Notes: generated by a model not told the origin, from the sequence alone. A DNA stretch of 64,000 nucleotides from Saccharopolyspora ipomoeae (GCF_029952525.1 NZ_JASAOF010000002.1:434001-498000), one strand, 5' to 3'. Counted from the first letter of the stretch, positions 52,611 to 61,206 are shown. Program-made: numbers and translations.

Positions 52611-53099
52611 TTATTCCCGGGGTGGTGCGACTGAGAGGGTGCCTCGGGGGTCGACCTGGGTGAGGAGGGCTGTGCAGAGGTCGTCGAGGAGGGTCACCTG
52701 GGACTCGTCGAGGGCGTCGACGATCAGCGAGCGGACCTTCTCCACGTGGCCGGGAGCCGAGGCGACGACCTTGGCCAGGCCGGCTTCGGTGAGCTCGGCG
52801 ATGCTGCCGCGGGCGTCGTCCTCGGCCTTGCGGCGGGCGACGAAGCCCTGCTGCTCCAGCCGGGACACCACGTGCGAGACCCGCGACGGCGAGGCGTTGG
52901 ACTGCTGCGCGAGGTGGCTCATCCGCAGCTCGCGCCCGGGCGCCTCCGACAGCATCGACAGCACCCAGTAGCCGAACATCGTCAGGCCCGCGTCGCGCTG
53001 CAGCTGCGCGTCCAGGGCGGCGGGAACCACCGTCATCAGGGCCGCCAGCTTCCGCCAGGCGCGCTGCTCGTCGTCGCTCAGCCAGCGCGTATCGCTCAC
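52611..53099 (-). CDS. MarR family transcriptional regulator
   Basis: The 162-residue protein has the MarR winged helix: LRMSHLAQQSNASPSRVSHVVSRLEQQGFVARRKAEDDARGSIAELTEAGLAKV, including the DxR-type wing. Its own promoter region carries the palindrome TTGAAGTTTCAA. The closest candidate target besides itself is the convergent ABC exporter, since MarR proteins often control efflux, but the two genes do not share a promoter. Confidence 0.92.
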   Translation of the reverse strand: MSDTRWLSDDEQRAWRKLAALMTVVPAALDAQLQRDAGLTMFGYWVLSMLSEAPGRELRMSHLAQQSNASPSRVSHVVSRLEQQGFVARRKAEDDARGSIAELTEAGLAKVVASAPGHVEKVRSLIVDALDESQVTLLDDLCTALLTQVDPRGTLSVAPPRE

Positions 53100-53118
53100 G
53101 ACCCGAGCTTAACAGGGG

Positions 53119-53130
53119 TTGAAGTTTCAA
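53119..53130. promoter_or_regulatory. MarR-type palindrome TTGAA-GT-TTCAA
   Basis: Perfect 5-bp arms with a 2-base spacer lie 20 bases upstream of the MarR start and overlap the stop codon of the next gene upstream. The position suits autoregulation. Confidence 0.5.
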
Positions 53131-54122
53131 AGAGGCCCTACGACCAGCGGCGACACGCCGCGCGCGGCGCAGAACGACCCGATCTCCTCCCGCAACCGAA
53201 CCGCCGCCGGGGCCGCCTGGAGCGGCGTGCGCTCCAGCGACCGGCCGAGCCGCCGCAGCCGCCGCAGCACGGCCTCGGTGCGCCGGGTGGTGGCCGCGGC
53301 GAGCACGAGGTCGACCTGCTCCGCGGCGCCGTCGACGTCGCGGCCCCGCAACCGCACCTCCGCCAGGTCCAGCCGGGCCAGGCACAGCTCCCCGATCCGC
53401 TGCCGCTCGGGCGGTTCCTGGGCGTAACCGGCGATGGCGGTGATCGCGTCCCGCTCGGCGTGGGCGAGGCCCACCTGCCCGCCCAGCCACAGCGCGGTGG
53501 AGGAGGCGTAGGCGTACTGCTTGGCGACCGGGAACTCCATCATCCCGGCCGGGAAGTCCGCCTCGGCGACCTCCTCGCGCGCCTGCTCGGCCCGGGTCAG
53601 GGCGCGTTCGGCGGCGTGGGCGTCGCCCAGGCGCGCGTGCGCGCGGGCCTCGATCGCGGCCAATCGCACTGCGGCGGTGCCGGATTCGGGCGGGTAGTGC
53701 AGTCCGTCGCGGGCGAGTTCGACGGCGTCGCGGCCGCGGTCGTCCCAGTAGGCCACCAGGCTCTGGGTGCCGCGCACCCAGCAGCGCAGCGCGTCGTCCC
53801 CGGCCTGATCGGCGCACTGGAAGGCGGTGCGCGCCTGCGCTTCGGCCGCTGCGGGGTGGCCGAGGTCGAAGGCGGCGGTGGACATCGCCGCGCAGATCAA
53901 CCCGGCGGTGCGGAACCAGTCGCGGGCGTGCTCGGCCGGGACCCTCCGCTCCAGCACCTTCAGCGCCCGGTCACGCAGCTCGCGCAGCTCCACGAACAGC
54001 GGGAACACCGGCTGGTGCGGGTAGTCGTCGATGATCCGCGCGACGTCGACGCGGAAGCGGTCGAGGCTCTGCGGCCCGCCGTGGCCGGACCGGGCGGGGG
54101 TGACGGGTTCGGTAGCAGGCAT
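53127..54122 (-). CDS. Helical-repeat protein of unknown function (TPR-like)
   Basis: The 331-residue protein is rich in Ala and Arg and made of predicted antiparallel helices (PAAAEAQARTAFQCADQAGDDALRCWVRGTQSLVAYWDDRGRDAVELARDGL, RLAAIEARAHARLGDAHAAERALTRAEQA). This resembles the C-terminal TPR part of actinomycete XRE-type regulators, but no helix-turn-helix is present. The ATG at 54122 follows GAGG; a GTG at 54140 is possible. Its role is unknown; a protein-interaction scaffold is the modest inference. Confidence 0.7.
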   Translation of the reverse strand: MPATEPVTPARSGHGGPQSLDRFRVDVARIIDDYPHQPVFPLFVELRELRDRALKVLERRVPAEHARDWFRTAGLICAAMSTAAFDLGHPAAAEAQARTAFQCADQAGDDALRCWVRGTQSLVAYWDDRGRDAVELARDGLHYPPESGTAAVRLAAIEARAHARLGDAHAAERALTRAEQAREEVAEADFPAGMMEFPVAKQYAYASSTALWLGGQVGLAHAERDAITAIAGYAQEPPERQRIGELCLARLDLAEVRLRGRDVDGAAEQVDLVLAAATTRRTEAVLRRLRRLGRSLERTPLQAAPAAVRLREEIGSFCAARGVSPLVVGPL

Positions 54123-54231
54123 GAGCGCCTCGCTCTCCACGTGGCCGTTGCCTCACGAGCCGGTCCGGACCTGGGATTTCGGCGGCTCAGGCGTACGGTG
54201 ACAGCCCGCCGACCCGGCCCGCAAGTGGGGT

Positions 54232-55221
54232 CTACCGGGCGATGTCCGCAGCCGGGCGGGTGTTGCGGACGCGGTCGGCACCGATGCCGCACTCCTCGGC
54301 GCGGGCGCAGCCGTGCACCAGCCAGTCGAGCTGGCCGGGCGCGTGGGCGTCGGAGTCGACGGTGAACTCGCAGCCCAGGTCGCGAGCCAGGCGCAGCAGT
54401 TCGCGAGGCGGGTCGAGCCGGTCGGGCCGCGAGTTGATCTCCACGGCGACGTCGTGGTCGCGGCACGCGGTGAAGACCTCGCGCGCGTCGAAGGTGGACT
54501 GCGGGCGCTTGCGGTCGCCGATGAGCCTGCCGGTGCAGTGCCCGAGCACGTCGACGTGCGGGTTGCTCGCGGCGGTGACCATGCGGCGGGTCATCGGCCC
54601 GGAGGCCATCCGCAGCTCGGAGTGCGCGCTGGCGACCACCACGTCGAGCTCGGCCAGCAGGTCCTCGTCCTGGTCGAGGGAGCCGTCGCCGAGGATGTCG
54701 ACCTCGATCCCGGTGAGGATCCGGAACGGCGCGAGCTCGCGGTTGAGCCGCGCGACCACGTCGAGCTGCTCGCGCAGCCGTTCGGCGGACAGACCCCGCG
54801 CGACCGTCAGCCGCGGCGAGTGGTCGGTCAGCGCCATCCACTCGTGCCCGAGCCAGCGGGCGGTGGTGGCCATCTCGGCGATCGGGCTGCCGCCGTCGGA
54901 CCAGTCGGAGTGGGCGTGGCAGTCGCCGCGCAGCGCCTCCCGCAGCGCGGTCCCGTTCTCCGGAACCTCGGCGGCGTCGCGGACTTTCACCAGGTAGTCG
55001 GGCGTCTCGCCGCGGTGGGCCTGGGCGATGACGGTGGCGGTGGTGCGGCCGATGCCCTCCAGGTCGGTGAGCGTGCCGCGCTCGACGCGCCGGTCGAGGT
55101 CGTCGACGTCGTCGAGGACGGCGGCGGCCCGCCGGAAGGCCCGCACCCGGTAGGTGGGCGCGTTCTGCCGCTCCAGCCAGAAGGCGATCTCGCGCAGCGC
55201 CGCGGTCGCGTCGTCGCTCAC
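54232..55221 (-). CDS. PHP domain hydrolase with N-terminal helix-hairpin-helix (PolX-like, no polymerase core)
   Basis: The 329-residue protein begins with a helical/HhH domain as in PolX (REIAFWLERQNAPTYRVRAFRRAAAVL, LEGIGRTTATVIAQAHRGETPDYLVKV). A PHP phosphoesterase domain follows with metal-binding motifs CHAHSDWSDGGS, LTDHSPR, GIEVDIL, SAHSELR, GHCTGR and DSDAHAPGQLD. The nucleotidyltransferase palm of DNA polymerase X is absent. A role as a metal-dependent phosphoesterase or nuclease in DNA repair is inferred. The GTG start overlaps the amidase stop. Confidence 0.85.
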   Translation of the reverse strand: MSDDATAALREIAFWLERQNAPTYRVRAFRRAAAVLDDVDDLDRRVERGTLTDLEGIGRTTATVIAQAHRGETPDYLVKVRDAAEVPENGTALREALRGDCHAHSDWSDGGSPIAEMATTARWLGHEWMALTDHSPRLTVARGLSAERLREQLDVVARLNRELAPFRILTGIEVDILGDGSLDQDEDLLAELDVVVASAHSELRMASGPMTRRMVTAASNPHVDVLGHCTGRLIGDRKRPQSTFDAREVFTACRDHDVAVEINSRPDRLDPPRELLRLARDLGCEFTVDSDAHAPGQLDWLVHGCARAEECGIGADRVRNTRPAADIAR

Positions 55222-56609
55222 CCGTCCTTGGTATCGGCTCCGGTCGCTCCGCGCCACCGTTGCAGCGCCGCGCCGATGCGCTCGGCCACGGCGAACAGCC
55301 GGTCCTCCTGGCCGGGGCTGCCGACCAGCTGCAGGCCGGCCGGGAGCCCGTCGACGGTTCCGACCGGGACCGACAGGGCGGGAGTTCCGGCGAGGTTCCA
55401 GGGCCGGGTGAGCCCGATCAGCGGTCCGCGCACCGGCAGCGGCGCGCCGCCGACCTCGATCTCGCGCTGGTCGACCTCGGGCGCGGCGACGCAGGTGGTG
55501 GGCATGGCCAGCAGGTCCACCTGGTCGAGCAGCGCACCGACCTCGGCGCGCCACTGCTCGCGCTCGGTCAGCGCCCGCACGTACTGCCACCCGGCGGTCT
55601 CCCCCGCCTGCCGCAGGATGGCCAGCACGTCGTCGGTGAACAGCTGCGGCGCCTCGGCGACGCGCTCGGCGTGCACGGCGTGGGCCTCGCTGAACTGGAT
55701 GGCGCCGAACGCCCGCAGCATCCCGTCCAGGCCGCCGGGCCGGATGTCGCGGATGTCGAGACCGTCGGCCCGCACCGCGGTGCGGGCGAGTTCGGCGATC
55801 CGAGGATCGGTGGGGTGCAGCAGGTCCGGCGGGATCCAGCCGACGCTCACCTCGGCTCCGCGCTCGCGGCGCGGCATCGGCCGCAGTCCGGCCAGCACCC
55901 GGTAGCCGGTGCGGCAGTCGTCGGCGCTGCCGGCGAGGACGCCGACGTGGTCGAGGGTCTGCGACAGCGGGAACACCCCGCCGGTGGGCACGGCGCCGTA
56001 GGCCGGTTTGAACCCGGCCACCCCGCACAGCGAGGCGGGGATGCGCACCGAACCGCCGGTGTCGGTGCCCAGGGCCAGCGGCACGATGCCGGCGGCGACC
56101 GCGGCGCCGCTGCCGCCGCTGGAACCGCCGGTCATCCGCCCGGGGTCGTGCGGGTTGCGGGAGGCCCCGTTGTGGGCGCGGTCGCCGGTGGGGCCGAAGG
56201 CGAACTCCTGGGTGGTGGTCTTGCCGATGATGATCGCCCCGGCCTCGCGCAGCCGCGTCACGCACTCGGCGTCCTGCGCGGGCACGTTGTCGGCGAAGTG
56301 CGCCGAGCCCATCGTGGTGCGCAGCCCGGCGACGTCGATGATGTCCTTGACCGCGACCGGGATGCCGTGCAGCGGCCCGCGGTCGCGCCCGTCGGCGAGT
56401 TCGGCGTCGGCGGTCTCGGCGGCGCGCAGCGCCCCGGCCCGGTCGACGGTGACGAAGGCGTTGAGCGTCCCGTCGAGCGCGTCGATCGCGGTCAGCGCAG
56501 CCTTGACGAGATCGACGGCGCGGATCTCGTCGGCGCGCAACCGCTCACCGAGCTCGGCGATGGTGCGGCCGCGGAAATATCCCGTCGTGTGCTGTGTTCC
56601 GGTGCTCAA
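55218..56609 (-). CDS. Amidase (amidase signature family)
   Basis: The 463-residue enzyme has the Ser-Ser-Lys triad region: Lys in GIPVAVKDIIDV, GGSSGGSGAAVAAGIVPLALGTDTGGSVRIPASLCGV for the two serines. It hydrolyses a carboxamide; GatA-like sequence is present, but no gatB or gatC is near, so a catabolic amidase is more likely. It is translationally coupled with the PHP hydrolase gene by a 4-base overlap; the pairing has no obvious meaning. Confidence 0.9.
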   Translation of the reverse strand: MSTGTQHTTGYFRGRTIAELGERLRADEIRAVDLVKAALTAIDALDGTLNAFVTVDRAGALRAAETADAELADGRDRGPLHGIPVAVKDIIDVAGLRTTMGSAHFADNVPAQDAECVTRLREAGAIIIGKTTTQEFAFGPTGDRAHNGASRNPHDPGRMTGGSSGGSGAAVAAGIVPLALGTDTGGSVRIPASLCGVAGFKPAYGAVPTGGVFPLSQTLDHVGVLAGSADDCRTGYRVLAGLRPMPRRERGAEVSVGWIPPDLLHPTDPRIAELARTAVRADGLDIRDIRPGGLDGMLRAFGAIQFSEAHAVHAERVAEAPQLFTDDVLAILRQAGETAGWQYVRALTEREQWRAEVGALLDQVDLLAMPTTCVAAPEVDQREIEVGGAPLPVRGPLIGLTRPWNLAGTPALSVPVGTVDGLPAGLQLVGSPGQEDRLFAVAERIGAALQRWRGATGADTKDG

Positions 56610-56669
56610 CGCGACTCCCGCCCCGAGTGGTCAGCGAAGAGCTCATCGTGCGCTCGCGGTCGGTGATCG

Positions 56670-57488
56670 TCAACGCCCCGAGCGCACGGCGGTGATCGCC
56701 CCGAGCACCACCACCAGCAGCGTCATCGTCAGCGACAGCGCGGTCACCGAGGCGTCCTGGGCGGGCCCGTGCCCGGCGATCCCGGCCAGCAGCGCTTCGA
56801 CGCCGAGGAACACCAGCACGGCCGCTCCGCCCACCGACGCTCCCGGCGCGCGGGAGCACAGCGGGGCGGCCGCGCGCACCAGGCGCGCGACGCCGAGCAG
56901 CGCCAGCAGGTTCGCGCACAGCACCAGCGGGGAGCTCCCGCCGGTGGCGGTCACGGCGAAGGCGCCGAGCACGACGGCGACCGGGATCGCGGCGAGCCGG
57001 GCGACCCGCACCTCGGGCAGCCCGGGTTCGTCCCGGCGGAACAGCCACCAGGCACCCACCAGCACCACGACCCCGGTGGCCGCCGAGAGCCACCCGAGCC
57101 CGGGGGCTCCGGTGCTCACCAGCACGATCCGGACCAGCGCCGAGGCGCCGACGGCGACCGGCACGCGTCGAGAACCGCTGCGGACGCGACGAACACCGGG
57201 GTTCTCGCCGGCGCCGGGTGCGCGGTGGGTGAGCAGGACCAGCAGCACGACGAGGTCGACGGTCATCGCCAGCGCCGCGCCCCAGGCGGCCAGGAACTCC
57301 GCCGCCTTCGCCGGGGCGTCGAGCGCGAGCGCGCCCGCGAGCAGAGGTGCGGCGAGCAGGCCGGCGCCGGCGACCAGCGGGTCGCGGCGGGTGGGCGCGC
57401 GCTCCCGGGCGCAGGTGAGCAGGTCGGCGGTCAGGGCCGCGAGCAGCAGGATCACCGCTGCGGACGGGACTAAGGCGGGCACGCTCAT
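56670..57488 (-). CDS. Multi-pass membrane protein of unknown function
   Basis: The 272-residue protein has about eight hydrophobic helices (SAAVILLLAALTADLLTC, AGLLAAPLLAGALAL, LAMTVDLVVLLVLL, LGWLSAATGVVVLVGAWWLF, and others) and few charged residues. No transporter motif is recognised. The ATG at 57488 is chosen; the frame continues upstream without a better start. The gene may be co-transcribed with the amidase gene 60 bases downstream. Confidence 0.65.
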   Translation of the reverse strand: MSVPALVPSAAVILLLAALTADLLTCARERAPTRRDPLVAGAGLLAAPLLAGALALDAPAKAAEFLAAWGAALAMTVDLVVLLVLLTHRAPGAGENPGVRRVRSGSRRVPVAVGASALVRIVLVSTGAPGLGWLSAATGVVVLVGAWWLFRRDEPGLPEVRVARLAAIPVAVVLGAFAVTATGGSSPLVLCANLLALLGVARLVRAAAPLCSRAPGASVGGAAVLVFLGVEALLAGIAGHGPAQDASVTALSLTMTLLVVVLGAITAVRSGR

Positions 57489-57621
57489 GGGCGCCTCCGG
57501 CGTGGGGAGTCGGTGATCCCCGCAGGCCACGGCTCTCGGGCCTGGCATCGGTGGTTCTAGTCGGGCGGAAGGGCGGTGTCCAGAACCACACCGCCGATCC
57601 ATCCGTTCGGCCCAAGGGGTG

Positions 57622-57634
57622 GTCCACACTGGAC
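57622..57634. promoter_or_regulatory. GTCCACACTGGAC motif, copy 1
   Basis: This 13-base inverted repeat (GTCCA-CAC-TGGAC) lies 114 bases before the GntR gene. An identical copy lies in the oxalate locus control region at 61359. The rest of the 57489-57747 gap holds the GntR-type site at 57679 and no gene. Confidence 0.5.
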
Positions 57635-57678
57635 GGCTCGGTCGGGGCCGTTCGCCGCGACCCGTCACGCATGGCGGG

Positions 57679-57689
57679 ATACTGTATGC
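57679..57689. promoter_or_regulatory. ATACNGTATGC operator, copy 1 (GntR gene promoter)
   Basis: ATAC-T-GTAT is a perfect inverted repeat, 59 bases before the GntR start, overlapping a -10-like TATGCT. The same ATACNGTATGC motif occurs twice in the oxalate locus control region. Confidence 0.6.
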
Positions 57690-57747
57690 TAAAGCCACGG
57701 GCTGAACCCGTGGACCGCATCGCCCACGAGCAACCGGAGCTGACCGC

Positions 57748-58443
57748 ATGTCCCTGACCTCGAAACCGTCCGAGGCCCTCGCCGCCCGCCAGGTGGCGCG
57801 CCCGGTCCCGCTGCGCGAGACGGTCTACGAGGCCATCCTCGAACTGATCATCACCGGCGAGCTCAAGCCGGGCCAGCACCTGGTCGAGAAGGAGCTGGCC
57901 GAGGCGCTGGGCGTGTCCCGCCAGCCGGTCCGCGAAGCCCTGCAGTGGCTCAAGAAGGACGAGTGGGTGGACCTGCGCCCGGGCTACGGCGCGTTCGTCC
58001 ACAGCCCCACGCCCGAGGAGGCCGACCAGCTGCTGGGCGTGCGCACCCTGCTGGAGGCCGAGTCAGCCCGGCTGGCCGCGCTGCACGCGACCAAGGACGG
58101 CGTCGCGGCCCTCAAGCAGATCTACAAGCGCGGCGTCGCCGCCCTCAAGGCCGACGACATCGACGCGGTCGTGGCCGCCAACTCCGAGCTGCACGCCACC
58201 ATCACGGAGCTCTCCGGCAACAAGGTCCTCATCGAACTCGCCTCGCAGATCAACCGCCGGGTCCGCTGGTACCACACCCCGGTCGCCAAGAGCCGGGGCA
58301 AGCAGGCCTGGGACGAGCACTCGGCCCTCATCGACGCCATCGCCAAGAAGGACGCCGACACAGCGGCCACCCTCATGCGAGAGCACACGGAGCACACCCG
58401 AAAGACCTACCTGGACCAGAGCGCAGACGCGGACGAGGACTGA
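57748..58443 (+). CDS. FadR-subfamily GntR regulator, probable regulator of oxalate genes
   Basis: The 231-residue protein has a GntR winged helix (LVEKELAEALGVSRQPVREALQWLKKDEWVDLRPGYGAFV) and an FCD effector domain (LLGVRTLLEAESARLAALHATKDG, LHATITELSGNKVLIELASQINRRVRWY). Operator-like ATACNGTATGC motifs lie before it and between the divergent ketopantoate-reductase-like and oxalyl-CoA decarboxylase genes, so it probably regulates both. A copy of the 176-nt repeat starts 12 bases after its stop. Confidence 0.88.
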   Translation: MSLTSKPSEALAARQVARPVPLRETVYEAILELIITGELKPGQHLVEKELAEALGVSRQPVREALQWLKKDEWVDLRPGYGAFVHSPTPEEADQLLGVRTLLEAESARLAALHATKDGVAALKQIYKRGVAALKADDIDAVVAANSELHATITELSGNKVLIELASQINRRVRWYHTPVAKSRGKQAWDEHSALIDAIAKKDADTAATLMREHTEHTRKTYLDQSADADED

Positions 58444-58455
58444 CGAGAGCAACCA

Positions 58456-58631
58456 CCGTCAGGCAAGCGCCGCAGGCGCTTTCCCTTTGCCCCGAGCAAG
58501 CACCTGGCACCGCCGCGGGTTCTGACACGTCTTCTGGGGAGGACAGCCGACGTGTCGTGCGTCGGCACGCACAAGCCTCGGATCCCGGAACGAGAAGGCG
58601 TGTCGGGTTCCGCCACCCGCACCGCCGAGCA
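58456..58631 (+). repeat. 176-nt structured repeat element, copy 3 (after GntR gene)
   Basis: The small hairpin is AAGCGCC-GCA-GGCGCTT (58465-58481). The large stem has GCGGGT (58515-58520) with ACCCGC (58615-58620), and GACACGTCTTCTGG (58524-58537) with CGAGAAGGCGTGTC (58591-58604). The middle hairpin is GTGCGT-CGGC-ACGCAC. It shares near-identical ends with copy 1 and the same total length, while the stems differ and stay paired. Confidence 0.85.
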
Positions 58632-58872
58632 AAGAGACCGCAGAGCCTTGTCAGTGGACGAAACCCCTAACCCCGCGAAACGATCATGACCTCGGATTTC
58701 CCATCGGTGAAAGTCCCGAGAAAGCCACATCGGGCATTATCCTTTTTGCCTGCCTGGGGCACAGGGCGTCCGCTGATTGGGTTCGACGGCCGCCCGGGTG
58801 GCCGGGCGTCGGTTCGATGAGGATGGGGGATTCGTCGCACCGGCGCCGGCGTCACCGTTCAGGAGGGGGACC

Positions 58873-58907
58873 AAAGGGCGGCCGCTTGTGGGGAGCGGTC
58901 GCCCTTT
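58873..58907. terminator. Terminator between the repeat element and the acyl-CoA dehydrogenase gene
   Basis: AAAGGGCGGCCGCT (58873-58886) pairs with AGCGGTCGCCCTTT (58894-58907) with one wobble. A-rich and T-rich ends let it work in both directions. The gap 58632-58949 also has a CGCCCGG/CCGGGCG hairpin near 58790 but no convincing gene. Confidence 0.75.
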
Positions 58908-58949
58908 CTCTTCGTTCGGCTCGCACAACATCGCGGTGGCCGCCGGGTT

Positions 58950-60059
58950 TCAGCTCAGCAGCGGTTGTCCGCAGGTCAGGCGGGCGAGGTGGTCGAGGGC
59001 CCGGTCGGCGGGCAGTTGGCCGTGGGCGGCGGTGTGGGCGTCGCGGAATCGGCGTTCGACGCCGTAGTCCTGGCGGAAGGCGTGCTGGCCGCACACCTTG
59101 ATGCCGAGTTCGGCGACCTGCACGGCGTTGTCGCCGGCGAGCGCTCGGGCTTGCAGGAGTCGTTCGAGTCCGTCGGCGTGCCAGTGGCTTCCGGCGGCGT
59201 CGGTGAGCACGAGCGCCGCGGTGTCGACCTTGGTGCGCATCCGGGCGAGGTCGGCCCGGACCTCGGGTTGCCGGCTGGGCGGGTCCTGCCAGCGCGACCA
59301 GGAGGGTTGCGGTCCGGTGACGCATTCGACGCTGCGGGTGAGCACGGCTTGCATGAGCCCGAGGGCGAGCGCGGCTTGCAGGGCGCACAGCCAGGGCAGG
59401 ACCTCGTCGACGAGCAGGGCCGTTCCGCCGCCTCGGGTGCCGAGCAGGGCGGAGTCGGGGACCCGCACGGGGTCGGCGGTGATGGTGGCGGTGGCGCTGC
59501 CGCGCAGCCCGACGGCGTCGGCGTGCGCGGGGACGCACAGCCCTGGGGCTTGGGAGGGGACCAGCCACCACGACAGGCCCTGCTCGTCTCGGCTGCACCA
59601 GAGGTAGCTGTCGGCTTCGCCGGCGGCGGTCACCCAGTTCTTGCGCGCGGACAGCGCGGTCACTCCCCCGCCCGACTCGGCGCGGCCGGTGGGGACCGTG
59701 CCGGGGTTGCCGGCCTCGGCCAGCGCGAGGGTGCTGAGGTGGCGTCCGGTGGCCAGGGCGCGCAGCAGCTCGGGCCCGGCGTGGCGGGCGAGTGCGGCGG
59801 TGGCGGTGTAGTGCGAGGCGAGGATCGCGGCGGTGGAGCCGCAGGCGCGGGCGAGGCGGGTGATCACCTCGGTGGCTTCGACCAGGCCGCGGCCTCCTCC
59901 GCCGCACCTGCTGGGCAGGGTGAGGCCGAGCAGGCCCGCTCCGGCCAGGGCGGCGAGGGTGTCGCGGGGGAAGCGGCCGCGGTCGTCGATCTCGCGGGCG
60001 CGGGGTTCGACGGCGGTGCGCAGGACGTGTCCGAGCGGGTCGCTCCGGTGGGCGGTCAT
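58950..60059 (-). CDS. Acyl-CoA dehydrogenase family protein
   Basis: The 369-residue flavoprotein has the N-terminal helical domain (AALAGAGLLGLTLPSRCGGGGRGLVEATEVITRLARACGSTAAIL), the mid-domain (LSTLALAEAGNPGTVPTGRAES) and the C-terminal helices (VCGQHAFRQDYGVERRFRDAHTAAHGQLPADRALDHLARL). The pattern is nearer to the DszC/acyl-CoA dehydrogenase-like group than to classical fatty acid enzymes. It is 64 bases downstream of the ketopantoate-reductase-like gene on the same strand. The substrate is unknown. Confidence 0.8.
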   Translation of the reverse strand: MTAHRSDPLGHVLRTAVEPRAREIDDRGRFPRDTLAALAGAGLLGLTLPSRCGGGGRGLVEATEVITRLARACGSTAAILASHYTATAALARHAGPELLRALATGRHLSTLALAEAGNPGTVPTGRAESGGGVTALSARKNWVTAAGEADSYLWCSRDEQGLSWWLVPSQAPGLCVPAHADAVGLRGSATATITADPVRVPDSALLGTRGGGTALLVDEVLPWLCALQAALALGLMQAVLTRSVECVTGPQPSWSRWQDPPSRQPEVRADLARMRTKVDTAALVLTDAAGSHWHADGLERLLQARALAGDNAVQVAELGIKVCGQHAFRQDYGVERRFRDAHTAAHGQLPADRALDHLARLTCGQPLLS

Positions 60060-60123
60060 GTCCGGTCCCGGGTCGGGCCCGCCGCGCGTGCGCGACGGGC
60101 CCGGGTGGTGCTCTCGTGCATGC

Positions 60124-61206
60124 TCACTCCCGTGAGTTCGGCCCGGCCCCTGCCGGTTCGCGCACCGCCGGTTCGCGCGGCGCGGGTTCGCGGGGCGCGG
60201 GTTCGCGGGGCGCGGGTTCGCGGGGCGCGGGTTCGCGGGGCGCGAGGCGTTGGCCGAGCAGGTCGCCGAGTGCGTTGACGGTGCGCAGGGTCGGGGCGTC
60301 GGCGCCCACGAGGTCGGCGAGTTCGACGACCGCGGTGAGCATCGCCGCCAGTTCCAGGGGTTTTCCCCGCTCCAGGTCTTGGAGGGTGGAGGTCTTGTGC
60401 TCGCCGGTGCGTTCGGCCCCGGCGAGGCGGCGTTCGACGGCGATGTCGGGGTGGCAGCCGAGCGCGGCGGCGATCTGGAGGGTTTCGCGCATCAGGGCGG
60501 CGACCAGTTCCCGCACCCCCGGGTGCCGGCACATGCCGGCGAGGGTGGCGCCGGTGAGGGCGCTGATCGGGTTGAAGGCGACGTTGCCCATCAGCTTGAT
60601 CCAGACGTCGCGGCGGATGTCGTCCTCGACGGGGCACTTGAGCCCACCGGCGATCATGGCGTCGCTGAACTCGCGGCAGCGCGCGCTGTCGCTGCCGTCG
60701 GGTTCGCCGATGGAGAAGCGGGTTCCTTCCCGGTGCCGCACCACGCCGGGGGCGTCGAGTTCGGTGGCGGCGTAGACGACGCAGCCGATGGCGCGGTGCG
60801 GGGGGAGGACTCGGCTGACCGCGCCGCCGGGGTCGACGGTCTCGATGCGGTGGCCTTCGTGCGGGCCGCGCAGTCCGTGGAAGTACCACCACGGGATGCC
60901 GTTCTGCGCGGCGATGACGGTGGTGTCCTCCTTGAGCAGGGGGTGGACCAGGGGTCCGGAGCTGGCGTAGGAGTAGGCCTTGAGGCCGAGGATGACGTGA
61001 TCCACCGGGCCGATCTCGGCGGGGTCGTCGGTGGCGTGCGGTGCGACCTGGAAGCCCCCTCGGGGGCTCAGGACCTCGACCCCGCGGCTGCGGAGGGCGG
61101 CGAGGTTGTCCCCGCGGGCGATGAGGCTCACGTCCGCGCCTGCCCGCTGCAGGCAGGCACCCATGTACGCGCCGATGGCACCGGCGCCGACAACAGCGAC
61201 TCTCAC
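60124..61206 (-). CDS. Ketopantoate reductase (ApbA/PanE)-like protein with APREP repeat tail
   Basis: The 360-residue protein begins MRVAVVGAGAIGAYMGACLQRAGADVSLIARG, an NADPH-binding Rossmann motif of the ApbA/PanE family, followed by KAYS and the helical C-terminal domain with KLMGNVAFNPISALTGATLAGMC. It should reduce a 2-oxo acid such as ketopantoate. The tail after about residue 315 is a run of (APREP) units encoded by 15-bp tandem repeats. Location opposite the oxalate genes suggests a role there instead of, or besides, pantothenate synthesis; this is inference. Confidence 0.85.
   Translation of the reverse strand: MRVAVVGAGAIGAYMGACLQRAGADVSLIARGDNLAALRSRGVEVLSPRGGFQVAPHATDDPAEIGPVDHVILGLKAYSYASSGPLVHPLLKEDTTVIAAQNGIPWWYFHGLRGPHEGHRIETVDPGGAVSRVLPPHRAIGCVVYAATELDAPGVVRHREGTRFSIGEPDGSDSARCREFSDAMIAGGLKCPVEDDIRRDVWIKLMGNVAFNPISALTGATLAGMCRHPGVRELVAALMRETLQIAAALGCHPDIAVERRLAGAERTGEHKTSTLQDLERGKPLELAAMLTAVVELADLVGADAPTLRTVNALGDLLGQRLAPREPAPREPAPREPAPREPAPREPAVREPAGAGPNSRE
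60170..60244. repeat. 15-bp tandem repeat encoding APREP
   Basis: Five units of GGTTCGCGGGGCGCG (the first, 60170-60184, with one change) lie within the 3' end of the ketopantoate-reductase-like gene. The unit keeps the reading frame, so copy-number changes would lengthen or shorten the tail without a frameshift. Confidence 0.85.

Noticed and set aside
58737-59067. Short frames on both strands after the third repeat element
   Set aside because: They run through terminator hairpins, lack ribosome sites and have no recognisable motif.
60170-60244. Short tandem repeats as a CRISPR-like array
   Set aside because: The units are adjacent without unique spacers and are translated in frame as APREP; no cas genes are present.
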